DNA of 48,932 nt from Lentimicrobium sp. (GTDB taxonomy: Bacteria; Bacteroidota; Bacteroidia; Bacteroidales; Lentimicrobiaceae). The DNA lies in contig JAHYJC010000035.1 in the NCBI GenBank assembly GCA_019429275.1, positions 1 through 48,932 of the forward strand. Direction: 5' to 3'. Positions 33,627 to 41,419 of this stretch are shown here, piece after piece; position 1 is the first letter of the stretch, and each line of letters starts with the position of its first letter. The translations under genes were made by a program, and so were the position numbers. The notes under the pieces are model-generated. The model saw nothing but the letters and a program-made list of their open reading frames with translations, was not told the DNA's origin and made no database searches.

Positions 33627-35672
33627 TCAGAAGTTAAGCACTTCCATTACGGCTTTGTATATTCTCTCATGATCGGGTAAAATGGCCTTTTCAAGTATAC
33701 GGTTGAAGCCTACAGGCGTAAAAGTAGAACCAACGCGTTTTACAGGTGCATCAAGAAAAGTAAATGCTTCTTCGGTAATCATAGCAGCTATTTCTCCGCC
33801 AAAACCACCAAAAACCTTGTCTTCATGCACAACCACTACGCGGTTGGTTTTTCTCACCGAAGCAAGTATGCCTTCCTTATCGAGAGGAATCAAAGATCGG
33901 ATATCCACAACTTCAATACTTTTTCCGGTTTCAGCTGCGATTTTTTCAGCGACTGCCAGACTCATATGAGTGGTATTACCGTAGGTAATTATACTCATAT
34001 CTGACCCCTGCCGCCTGACGCGTGCTTTGCCAAACGGAACTTCAAAATCATCAGGTACAAAGGTTTCTGAGAGTGGATCATTATAAAGTGCCTTAGGCTC
34101 AAGAAACATGGTAGGCCCTTCGGAGCGTATTGAAGTACGAAGCAATCCCGCTGCATCATCAGCAAAAGAAGGGTAAACAATTCTTATTCCCGGAAAGGTT
34201 GCCAGCGCACCTTCAATGGTTTGAGAATGGTATAATCCACCTCCGATGTAACCACCCGAAGCCAGGCGAACCGTTACATTGGGCGAAAATGCCCCATTAC
34301 TGCGCCAATAATCGTGAGTGAGTTCCACGAACTGCTCCATGGCCGGCCAAAAGTAATCGGCAAATTCAGCGCCCTCAATCACTATACGGATTTTCTTGTC
34401 AAAGCGACTCATTCCATTTGCCGTTCCAACTATGAAATCTTCAGCAATTGGTCCGTTAAAAACCCTTTCGATACCAAATTCCTGCTGCATTCCTTTACTT
34501 ACGTTGAAAATCCCGCCTTTATCCTTATTTGCAATATCCTGACCCCAAAGGAAAGTATCGGGATTGTGACGAAATTCAGCTTTCAGCGTGGAATTGAGTG
34601 CCTGAATGAGTTTTAATTTTTCTCCTGAATTTTGAGTGTGCAATCCTTCCGGATACTTTGATGCAGGATAGGGAGCTGGCAAAACAAAATCAAAAATGCT
34701 CGCAGGATCAGGATCAGGAGCTGCCAAAGCCTTCTTGTGGGCTTTAGATACCTCTTCCTTCGCCTTTTTATCCAGTTCATCAAGTTCTTCTTCGGTCACA
34801 CGACCTGAGATAATCAGGGTTTTTCTGTATCGGTCAAACGGATCGTTAATGGTCGCACAATGCCTTTCGTTATCGTCACGATAAAGTTCATGTTTATCGG
34901 AATTAGAATGTGAATGAATTCTTATGGTTGTGGCATGAACGATCACAGGCTCCTGATTTTCAATGGCATGTTTCCGTGCTTCGGTCATGGCATTCATCGA
35001 GTCAAAAACATTTTTGCCGTCACAATATATGATGCGAAGATTTTTAAATCCCCTGAAGTTATCGGCGGCATGCCAGTTGGCTGTCTGATCCCTTTTGTGA
35101 ACAGAAATGCCATAGTTATTATCCTGAAACACGAAGATGACAGGAAGTTTTTCGTTAGATGCTCCGTTTATGGCTTCATAAACATATCCCTCACTGGTCG
35201 ATGATTCACCCTGCGAACTGATGGCAACAGCTTTTGCACCATATTTTTTTATTGCCCTGGCAACACCGGCAGCATGAAGGGTATGATTTCCAGTAGCTGA
35301 TGAAACATTGTGAATGTTCCATTCGGGTTTGGCAAAATGGTTCGACATGTGCCGTCCGCCACTGGCAAGGTCGGTAGCTTTCGAGATCCCGTTAAGGATA
35401 ATCTCTTCAGCATTTACACCTGCTGAAATTGCAGTGAGCATATCACGGTAATAGGGAAACAAATGGTCAGTATTTTTTTGAAAAACCTGACCGATAGCCA
35501 GTTGAATGCCATCATGACCTGCATAAGGTGCATGATATGACCATCCTAAGGCCTGTTTCAGATAATTTGGAGCGCGGTCGTCGAGTTTACGCCCAAGTGA
35601 CATGAGATAATACCAGTTTTTTAGCGTTTCCTTGTCGGTGACCTTTATCCCAAACGATTTATTTCTTGCCAT
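33627..35672 (-). CDS. Fused 2-oxoacid dehydrogenase E1 (alpha + beta)
   Basis: The protein has 681 residues. The N-terminal half (about 1-330) is the alpha chain: LASGGRHMSNHFAKPEWNI, then the ThDP site SSQGESSTSEGYVYEAINGA broken by the metal-binding DNNYGIS. The C-terminal half (about 350-681) is the beta chain: FLWGQDIANKDKGG, AEFADYFWPAMEQ and VVVHEDKVFGGFGGEIAA. Fused E1 enzymes of this kind are frequent in Bacteroidota and decarboxylate branched-chain 2-oxoacids or pyruvate, passing the acyl group to lipoyl E2. No E2 or E3 gene is adjacent; the only flavin disulfide reductase nearby is trxB. The exact substrate is uncertain. Confidence 0.9.
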   Translation of the reverse strand: MARNKSFGIKVTDKETLKNWYYLMSLGRKLDDRAPNYLKQALGWSYHAPYAGHDGIQLAIGQVFQKNTDHLFPYYRDMLTAISAGVNAEEIILNGISKATDLASGGRHMSNHFAKPEWNIHNVSSATGNHTLHAAGVARAIKKYGAKAVAISSQGESSTSEGYVYEAINGASNEKLPVIFVFQDNNYGISVHKRDQTANWHAADNFRGFKNLRIIYCDGKNVFDSMNAMTEARKHAIENQEPVIVHATTIRIHSHSNSDKHELYRDDNERHCATINDPFDRYRKTLIISGRVTEEELDELDKKAKEEVSKAHKKALAAPDPDPASIFDFVLPAPYPASKYPEGLHTQNSGEKLKLIQALNSTLKAEFRHNPDTFLWGQDIANKDKGGIFNVSKGMQQEFGIERVFNGPIAEDFIVGTANGMSRFDKKIRIVIEGAEFADYFWPAMEQFVELTHDYWRSNGAFSPNVTVRLASGGYIGGGLYHSQTIEGALATFPGIRIVYPSFADDAAGLLRTSIRSEGPTMFLEPKALYNDPLSETFVPDDFEVPFGKARVRRQGSDMSIITYGNTTHMSLAVAEKIAAETGKSIEVVDIRSLIPLDKEGILASVRKTNRVVVVHEDKVFGGFGGEIAAMITEEAFTFLDAPVKRVGSTFTPVGFNRILEKAILPDHERIYKAVMEVLNF

Positions 35673-36007
35673 TATAATTATTGAAAAATTTGCAAATAAT
35701 TGACATTATAATTCAGACCATATAACAAGGCTTGAGCATGTTTGTTCAACCTTGCAGGCCAATGTAAAAATAGTTAATAATTTTAAAGTTATAAATAAAA
35801 TTGTCTCATTTCCATTAGATTCTTTACAAAATACTTTGGCTGCATTTAACAATAATTTACTGAAATCATATCAGATCCGGATCCTACAGAAATGGACATT
35901 TTTCAAAGAAAATTTTGAAGTTTTGGATAGGAAATAAATATTTTGATGTAACCCCAATTTGCTCTTCAAATAAACGTACCTTTGCACGCTCAAATTTAAT
36001 TGTTTTT
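35673..36007. other. Divergent intergenic region, E1 / helicase
   Basis: AT-rich, no gene. It holds a hairpin with arms CAAGG (35726-35730), TTGA (35732-35735), TCAA (35746-35749) and CCTTG (35750-35754), which would lie in the E1 leader. It also holds the helicase -7 element at 35977-35984. Confidence 0.45.
35977..35984 (+). promoter_or_regulatory. -7 element of the DEAD-box helicase gene
   Basis: TACCTTTG matches TAnnTTTG, 23 bp before the ATG at 36008. A TTTG at 35958-35961 is spaced 15 bp away, shorter than usual. Confidence 0.45.
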
Positions 36008-37858
36008 ATGCTTAATTTTCAAGAACTTGGCTTAAACCCACAACTGGTTCAAGCGGTTGAAGCCCTCGGGTTTAAAGAACCTATGCCGGTTCAGGCAGAG
36101 GTAATTCCCACACTTATTGCAACACCAACCGATTTGGTTGGACTTGCACAAACCGGAACCGGAAAAACTGCTGCATTCGGATTGCCTGTTTTGCATCATA
36201 TAAATGCAGGTCAAAAAAAAATTCAGGCACTTGTGCTGTGCCCAACCAGGGAACTTTGCTTACAGATATCCAAGGACATCAGAAGCTATGCAGAATTTAT
36301 GCCTGGCATCAGAGTTACAGCTATTTATGGTGGTGCCAGCATCGAACTTCAAATCAAACAACTGTCAGAAGGCCCTCAGATTATTGTGGCCACTCCCGGT
36401 AGGCTCAACGACATGATTCGTCGCAAAAAAGTAGATCTCAGTAAAGTGGAGTGGCTGGTTCTCGACGAGGCTGACGAGATGCTCGATATGGGATTTCAGG
36501 AAGAGGTTGATACCATTCTGGAACAAACCCCCGATGAAAAACACACCCTTCTTTTTTCGGCAACCATGCCCGAAGAAGTGGAACGCATCCTAACCAAATA
36601 CATGACCAATCCGGTTGTTAAAACTGTTGGTAAGCGCAACACCGGAACTGCTAATGTCAAGCATATTTATTATATGGTTCAGGCCAGGGACCGTTATGCT
36701 GCCCTGAAAAGACTTGCAGATTTCAATCCCAGGATTTATGCCATTATTTTCTGCCGCACCCGCATTGAAACCCAGGAGATCGCCGATTCGCTGATACGCG
36801 ATGGTTACAATGCCGATGCTTTGCATGGTGACCTTTCGCAGGCAGCACGCGACAATGTAATGGGACGTTTCCGCAATCGCACACTGCAAATGCTGGTTGC
36901 AACCGATGTTGCAGCCCGTGGGCTTGATGTAAATGACCTGACTCATGTCATCAACTACAATCTGCCCGATGATACCGAAATCTATATCCACAGAAGCGGA
37001 CGTACTGGAAGGGCTGATAAAACAGGAATTTGTATTTCCATCATCAACCTGAAAGAGAAATTCAAAATCAGGCAGATCGAAAAAAAGGTTGGCCGCGAAT
37101 TTGGTAAAGCAAAAATCCCTACCGGTGTTCAGGTATGTGAAAAACAGCTTTTTCATCAAATCGACCGCATGGAAAATGTGGGTATCGACAGTGAAATTGA
37201 ATCTTTCCTTCCTGTGATTTACCGTAAACTGGAGGGGATGGACCGCGAAGAAATCATCAAACGCTTTGTATCTTTAGAATTTAACCGTTTCCTTGAATAT
37301 TATCGTGATGCCCGCGATCTGAATGTTGAAGACGATAACCGAAAAGAGTACGAACCCCGCACCGAACGAGGTGCCCGGGGCGACAGAGGTTCGCGCGATG
37401 ACCGTGGAAAGCGCGAAGACCGCGGACCTCGTGAAGACCGTGGCCACCGCGATTCAAGAAACGGTGATTTTACAAGGCTTTTTATCAGTATCGGCCGCAA
37501 GGATAAAGTTTTGCCTCCTCAGATCATCGGGCTTATTAATGAAGTAACCCGTACCCGCGAAATCAGAATTGGAAGAATTGACATTATGGATAACTTTTCA
37601 TTTGTGGAAGTTGATTCAAAATCTGTTTCTAAAGTTGTGAAAGCTTTCGAAAACGAGAATTCCAACCCAAGGGGTGTACGCATTGAAATAGCCTCAGAGC
37701 GTGAATTTGAACCCACACATAAAAAAACAAAACGCTCATACAGCAGTGAAAGGCCTTTCCCGGCAAAAAATAAATTTTCAAATAATAAACAGGAACAGGA
37801 TTCGCCCTGGAAAAAACCACCCAGAAGAAGCGGACCGGGCAGTTTCAAGAAGAAATAA
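36008..37858 (+). CDS. DEAD-box RNA helicase with DbpA-like RNA-binding domain
   Basis: The protein has 616 residues from the ATG at 36008; the longer frame starts before the promoter. Helicase core: AQTGTGKT (47-54), DEAD (153-156), SAT in LLFSATMP, and HRSGRTGR (328-335). A linker at 451-486 consists of degenerate RxDRGx hexapeptides. A DbpA-type RNA-binding domain follows (about 490-570, FISIGRKDKVLPPQIIGLI), then a basic tail (KKPPRRSGPGSFKKK). This architecture is that of DeaD/CsdA-like helicases that act in ribosome assembly and in the cold. It is monocistronic and ends at a bidirectional terminator shared with trxB. Confidence 0.94.
   Translation: MLNFQELGLNPQLVQAVEALGFKEPMPVQAEVIPTLIATPTDLVGLAQTGTGKTAAFGLPVLHHINAGQKKIQALVLCPTRELCLQISKDIRSYAEFMPGIRVTAIYGGASIELQIKQLSEGPQIIVATPGRLNDMIRRKKVDLSKVEWLVLDEADEMLDMGFQEEVDTILEQTPDEKHTLLFSATMPEEVERILTKYMTNPVVKTVGKRNTGTANVKHIYYMVQARDRYAALKRLADFNPRIYAIIFCRTRIETQEIADSLIRDGYNADALHGDLSQAARDNVMGRFRNRTLQMLVATDVAARGLDVNDLTHVINYNLPDDTEIYIHRSGRTGRADKTGICISIINLKEKFKIRQIEKKVGREFGKAKIPTGVQVCEKQLFHQIDRMENVGIDSEIESFLPVIYRKLEGMDREEIIKRFVSLEFNRFLEYYRDARDLNVEDDNRKEYEPRTERGARGDRGSRDDRGKREDRGPREDRGHRDSRNGDFTRLFISIGRKDKVLPPQIIGLINEVTRTREIRIGRIDIMDNFSFVEVDSKSVSKVVKAFENENSNPRGVRIEIASEREFEPTHKKTKRSYSSERPFPAKNKFSNNKQEQDSPWKKPPRRSGPGSFKKK
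37358..37465 (+). repeat. Degenerate 18-bp repeats encoding RxDRGx linker
   Basis: Within the helicase gene, residues 451-486 repeat the pattern R-x-D/E-R-G-x about six times (for example RDDRGK, REDRGP, REDRGH). The DNA copies have diverged at third positions. It is an RGG-like charged linker. Confidence 0.8.
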
Positions 37859-37883
37859 AAACTACACTGAAATAAATCCAAAT

Positions 37884-37911
37884 AAAAAAGACGCGTATTT
37901 GCGTCTTTTTT
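37884..37911. terminator. Bidirectional terminator, helicase and trxB
   Basis: AAGACGC (37888-37894) pairs with GCGTCTT (37901-37907) around GTATTT, with an A-run before and a T-run after, so it works in both directions between the convergent genes. Confidence 0.9.
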
Positions 37912-37934
37912 ATTTCTTGACTATTTGGATATTC

Positions 37935-38873
37935 TTACTGCATCAAAAGAAACCTTTCAGATTCAATGGCAGCCATACACCCGGTACCAGCAGCCGTTAT
38001 TGCCTGCCTGAAAACGTGATCCTGTACATCACCGGCTGCAAAAACGCCGGGAACATTGGTTTTGGTAGTTCCGGGAACGGTTTTGATATATCCATTCTCA
38101 TCGAGGTCAAGCTGACCTTTAAACAACTCAGTATTGGGTTTGTGTCCGATGGCCACAAAAAATCCCTGAATATCAATCTGCTTGATTTCACTGGTTTTTA
38201 CATTTTCAAGCAATGCTCCGGTAACGGTTTTCCCATCGCCAAGTATTTCTTTTGTAACATGGTTCCAGAGAATCTCAATATTCGGGGTATTCATCACCCT
38301 GTTCTGCATGGCTTTGCTGGCGCGTAATTCATCGCGACGAACTATCATATATACCTTCCTGCCAAGTTTAGCCAGATAGGTAGCCTCTTCGCAAGCAGTA
38401 TCGCCCCCTCCTACCACAGCAATATCCTGGCCGCGGAAGAAAAAGCCGTCGCAGGTAGCACAGGCCGAGACACCATGGCCGCTGTATCTTGTTTCTGATT
38501 CCAATCCAATCCATTTGGCTGTAGCGCCAGTGGCAATGATAATGGTTTCGGCCAAAATAGTTTTGGTTTCATCTGCTGTCACTACAAATGGCCGCTTTGA
38601 TAAATCAACGTTGGTAATGATGCCCCAGCGCATATCAGTGCCAAAACGTTCAGCTTGTCGTTGCATGTCCAGCATCATTTCAGGGCCCTGCACTCCGTCA
38701 GGGTATCCGGGAAAATTATCCACCTCAGTAGTGGATGTAAGCTGACCACCGGGTTGCAAACCCTGGTAAACAACTGGTTTCAGATCTGCTCTTGCCGCAT
38801 AAATGGCAGCAGTGTAACCTGCGGGACCTGATCCGATGATAAGACATTCAACTTTTTCGACTTCCTGATTCAT
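37935..38873 (-). CDS. trxB: Thioredoxin-disulfide reductase
   Basis: TrxB passes electrons from NADPH through FAD to thioredoxin. The 312-residue length is standard for the low-molecular-weight type. FAD site: LIIGSGPAGYTAAIYAARA; redox pair C138-A-T-C141; NADPH site VVGGGDTACEEATYLAKLG; C-terminal FAD block VFAAGDVQDHVFRQAITAAGTGCMAA. It is cytoplasmic. It has its own promoter (38930-38961) and shares the terminator at 37884-37911. It supplies general thiol reduction; no thioredoxin gene is in the window. Confidence 0.96.
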   Translation of the reverse strand: MNQEVEKVECLIIGSGPAGYTAAIYAARADLKPVVYQGLQPGGQLTSTTEVDNFPGYPDGVQGPEMMLDMQRQAERFGTDMRWGIITNVDLSKRPFVVTADETKTILAETIIIATGATAKWIGLESETRYSGHGVSACATCDGFFFRGQDIAVVGGGDTACEEATYLAKLGRKVYMIVRRDELRASKAMQNRVMNTPNIEILWNHVTKEILGDGKTVTGALLENVKTSEIKQIDIQGFFVAIGHKPNTELFKGQLDLDENGYIKTVPGTTKTNVPGVFAAGDVQDHVFRQAITAAGTGCMAAIESERFLLMQ

Positions 38874-38929
38874 TGTATTTATTGTTTATAATTGTTTAAC
38901 GAGATAAGTATAATTGCACTTTAAAAAAC

Positions 38930-38961
38930 CAAAAGTAAGGTTTTGACGCGAATTGCCCAAA
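38930..38961 (-). promoter_or_regulatory. Promoter of trxB
   Basis: Read on the minus strand: TTTG (38961-38958), a 20-bp spacer and TACTTTTG (38937-38930). It matches the Bacteroidota consensus, with a leader of about 50 nt. Confidence 0.7.
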
Positions 38962-39074
38962 ACTATGCCAAAATTTATCGACTTGGATATCAGCAATATA
39001 ACTTATAGACAATATGGCATATTTTTATAAAACAGAATTTTTGTATTTAACTGACGCAGGTCTGAAATCTTTTG

Positions 39075-39082
39075 TATTTTTG
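39075..39082 (+). promoter_or_regulatory. -7 element of the tRNA-Pro gene
   Basis: TATTTTTG matches TAnnTTTG and lies 45 bp before the tRNA. No good -33 TTG is visible at the usual distance. Confidence 0.45.
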
Positions 39083-39127
39083 CAGCCGGAAGAAGCTACC
39101 TGTTTGATCAGGCAGTAACCAATACTT

Positions 39128-39201
39128 CGGGGTGTGGCGCAGTTGGCTAGCGTACTTGCATGGGGTGCAAGTGGTCGTCAGTTCGAGTCTGACCACTCCG
39201 A
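39128..39201 (+). tRNA. tRNA-Pro (anticodon GGG)
   Basis: A full cloverleaf of 74 nt: acceptor CGGGGTG/CACTCCG (one G-T pair), anticodon stem CTTGC/GCAAG with loop ATGGGGT (anticodon GGG), T stem GTCAG/CTGAC with loop TTCGAGT, discriminator A. The 3' CCA is not encoded, as is common in Bacteroidota. It reads CCC/CCU proline codons. Confidence 0.95.
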
Positions 39202-39211
39202 CTTAAAAATC

Positions 39212-39247
39212 AGAGGTTTACGAGAAATTGTGAACCTCTTTTTCTTT
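39212..39247 (+). terminator. Rho-independent terminator of tRNA-Pro
   Basis: A 10-bp stem AGAGGTTTAC/GTGAACCTCT (one G-T pair) with an 8-nt loop is followed by TTTTTCTTTT. Confidence 0.9.
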
Positions 39248-39402
39248 TATAGAACATACATTTTGCATATGGTTCTGGCCTCTTTACTATGATAAATCCA
39301 TGTGAAGAGTTTAATTTAATTTTTACTGTATTTCTTCAGCCCGGTTAATTTCTTGATAACGCTTTCCATTTCATTGAATTTTCCAAGCAAAAAACAAGTC
39401 AT

Positions 39403-39432
39403 AAAAAAAACCGGACAAGTCCGGTCTTTTTT
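39403..39432 (-). terminator. Rho-independent terminator of the sigma/anti-sigma operon
   Basis: CCGGA (39411-39415) pairs with TCCGG (39420-39424) around CAAG, flanked by an A8 run that becomes the T-run on the minus strand and by T6 on the plus strand. It may act in both directions. Confidence 0.85.
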
Positions 39433-39464
39433 AAATATCAATGATCCTTTTTGCGGGGTGTGTA

Positions 39465-40226
39465 TTACTTACGACCAAGTTTTTCGAGTAGTTTGTTGGC
39501 TTCTTTGTTATGATAGTTTTGTTGGTTGGCCGCAATCTTCTGGAATTGTTCAACGGCAAAATCAATTTGCTCGTTTTTTAAGTAGCACAGCCCGAGATAC
39601 CATTCGGCATGCTCCACATAGAGATTGTCTTTATCGTCGACAATGTACCTGAACGCTTTGAGGGCGTCGTCGATACGATTGGTTTCGATGTAAGAAATCC
39701 CGTTGTAGAACCATACTGCGATATTGGAGCTGTCCTTATCTAGTATTTCAGCAAACAGAAGCGATGCCCCCTGGTAGTCCCTTTGTTGAAATTTAAGAAT
39801 AGCCTCCACTATGTTAGCGTTGCCTGAACGGGTGAGTTCAATAGTACGTTCAGAATCGTAGTACATACTGAACAACTTCTCGGCCGTGTAGGAGCGCTGC
39901 TGAGTCATGAGCAGAACTCCACCAGCCATCACCAGAATAGCAATAGCAGCTGCTGCCGCTATTTGCCACCTGCGTGGCTGCATTCTGATAATCTTTGGTG
40001 AAACTTCCTGCTGTTTCGACTCGTTAAATACACTGATCAGCTTGCGTCGGAACTCAACCACATCCTCATCAAAAAGAATGTTGTCGATATCCTTGTCAAG
40101 CTTCAGCTCTGCCGAAAGTTCTGCATTGGATTGTAATTCCTTGCCGAACCATCGTAGTTCATCCTCTTTCATTTCCCCGGCTATAAATCGTTCAATCAGC
40201 TGGGAATACTTGAGTTTATTTGTCAT
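39465..40226 (-). CDS. Anti-sigma-like membrane protein with C-terminal TPRs
   Basis: The protein has 253 residues from the ATG at 40226. Residues 1-85 are a charged helical domain (IERFIAGEMKEDELRWFGKE, then LDKDIDNILFDEDVVEFRRK) with the look of a zinc-less anti-sigma domain. One membrane segment lies at 87-107 (WQIAAAAAIAILVMAGGVLLM region). After it come TPR-like helices (FYNGISYIETNRIDDALKAF, then WYLGLCYLKNEQIDFAVEQF) on the outer side. The start overlaps the sigma-factor gene by 11 bp, so the two are translationally coupled. I infer it holds the sigma factor until an envelope signal reaches the TPR part. Direct evidence for sigma binding is absent. Confidence 0.78.
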   Translation of the reverse strand: MTNKLKYSQLIERFIAGEMKEDELRWFGKELQSNAELSAELKLDKDIDNILFDEDVVEFRRKLISVFNESKQQEVSPKIIRMQPRRWQIAAAAAIAILVMAGGVLLMTQQRSYTAEKLFSMYYDSERTIELTRSGNANIVEAILKFQQRDYQGASLLFAEILDKDSSNIAVWFYNGISYIETNRIDDALKAFRYIVDDKDNLYVEHAEWYLGLCYLKNEQIDFAVEQFQKIAANQQNYHNKEANKLLEKLGRK

Positions 40227-40797
40227 CGGACAGGAATTTTTGGCATTTGGGATCATTGATAATTCTCTTTTTTAATTCCTCTTTGCAGAGGTATTTTCGC
40301 GTTTTTGCATATTTTTCTGTTTTGTAACCCATCTCCAGGGCGATATCTTTTAGTGATTGTTTTTTCATAAACAGGAGCAGTACTTTTTGACAATCCTCAC
40401 CCAGGGTAAGGAAATGTTGTTGATACAACCTGTATTTTTCCATTTCTTCTTCCTGAAACTGATCTACCTTGTCGGGAAGATCAATATAGGATTCTATGTC
40501 ACTGAACTCTCTCTGGTATTGTTTTCTCTTATTTAACTTCTGCAACCATATATTCCGGCAAACTGAATAAATATAGGTACGGAATGAGCAGGATAAATCC
40601 AACTCGTGATCTCTGATCTTTTTAAAAACAACAATCAGTCCGTCCTGAAATACATCTTCAGCATCTTCATCATTTCCACTATTTTTCACTACCAGGTATC
40701 TGATCATCGGAAATAATTCCTGATACATATACTTGATAATGAAATCACTCCTCAAGCGCAAGCCCTCTACTATAGCTTCATCAGAGTAGTGGATCAT
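40216..40797 (-). CDS. ECF-type sigma-70 family RNA polymerase sigma factor
   Basis: The protein has 193 residues, with only regions 2 and 4, as in ECF sigma factors. Region 2 includes NDEDAEDVFQDGLIVVFKKI and SFRTYIYSVCRNIWLQKL (the -10 recognition helix). Region 4 is LKDIALEMGYKTEKYAKTRKYLCKEELKK, a helix-turn-helix. It directs RNA polymerase to a specific promoter set. It overlaps the anti-sigma gene by 11 bp and is divergent from the T9SS cargo gene across a 622-bp region. It is plausible that it controls that cargo gene and the CHAT gene. Confidence 0.92.
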   Translation of the reverse strand: MIHYSDEAIVEGLRLRSDFIIKYMYQELFPMIRYLVVKNSGNDEDAEDVFQDGLIVVFKKIRDHELDLSCSFRTYIYSVCRNIWLQKLNKRKQYQREFSDIESYIDLPDKVDQFQEEEMEKYRLYQQHFLTLGEDCQKVLLLFMKKQSLKDIALEMGYKTEKYAKTRKYLCKEELKKRIINDPKCQKFLSDDK

Positions 40798-41419
40798 AAT
40801 CTGTTTCTTTATCCGGTTTTCGCAAAAAGGTAATACTTTTTATAAATTATTTTTTAAAAAAGCAGTTTGAATATCATCTTTTTGCGGATTAATTTATTGT
40901 ATCTGTGAGCTTTAACAATTCAAAAAAAAAGTGAAAGATTTATTTTTACAGCTATGTTGCCGGGCCGACCGAACCTATGCGTTTATATGGTTCAATACAA
41001 CTTTAATAAGATAATTACATTTTTACAAAAAAGTAATCTATTGTAGCACGCTTATTTGAACATTTTCTTCAAAAAAATGCCTGATGATGGCCTGATTAAA
41101 AATGTTATAAACATCTGATCAAAATAAAATAATTCTCAATTCATTTGCAATAATCTATATATCAATGTTTTATAAAAAAAAGTAAAATTATTCACAAAAT
41201 TTTAAGGCTTCGGGTATTACCTTTCGCCAGTTTGTGGATAAAGTCTTGAATAGATTTTCACTGATTGATTTTAAAAATAGTTCTTTCGAAGCTGGTTCTT
41301 TTCGGTTATAAATTGAAATCTGAACCTTTTCAAAAAGCAAACCAACTACCAGTGACAAGAAAATTAAAAATGAAAACCACAAATAACACGATAATTACGA
41401 ACTACAAAACCTGTTAAAA
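40798..41419. other. Long AT-rich divergent region, sigma factor / T9SS cargo
   Basis: No convincing gene. A minus-strand 64-codon frame (41188-41382) and a 15-codon plus-strand mini-frame beginning at 41370 are present but lack other support. A short GC-rich island (40966-40981, GTTGCCGGGCCGACCG region) stands out. No TAnnTTTG box is close to the cargo start at 41420, so an alternative sigma factor could be used. Confidence 0.45.

Noticed and set aside
36590-37159. 189-codon minus-strand frame inside the helicase gene
   Set aside because: It lies wholly within conserved helicase motifs on the other strand, so it is a shadow frame.
37358-37465. Possible CRISPR-like or minisatellite array
   Set aside because: The units are 18 bp, lie in frame within a helicase gene and encode a repeated charged hexapeptide, with no spacers.
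37701-38327. 208-codon plus-strand frame across the helicase end and trxB
   Set aside because: It overlaps two well-supported genes and the terminator between them, and its translation has no domain pattern.
33627-38873. trxB as the E3 partner of the fused E1 enzyme
   Set aside because: The CATC pair and 312-residue length identify thioredoxin reductase. Lipoamide dehydrogenase is about 460 residues with a different active site.
40960-41010. Riboswitch or structured RNA around the GC-rich patch
   Set aside because: Only a weak GAACC/GGTTC pairing is visible; there is no match to a riboswitch core I can recognise, and it lies far from both start codons.
41188-41382. 64-codon minus-strand frame in the sigma/cargo intergenic region
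   Set aside because: It has a hydrophobic start but no ribosome site, promoter or recognisable pattern, and the region is AT-rich enough to give chance frames of this length.
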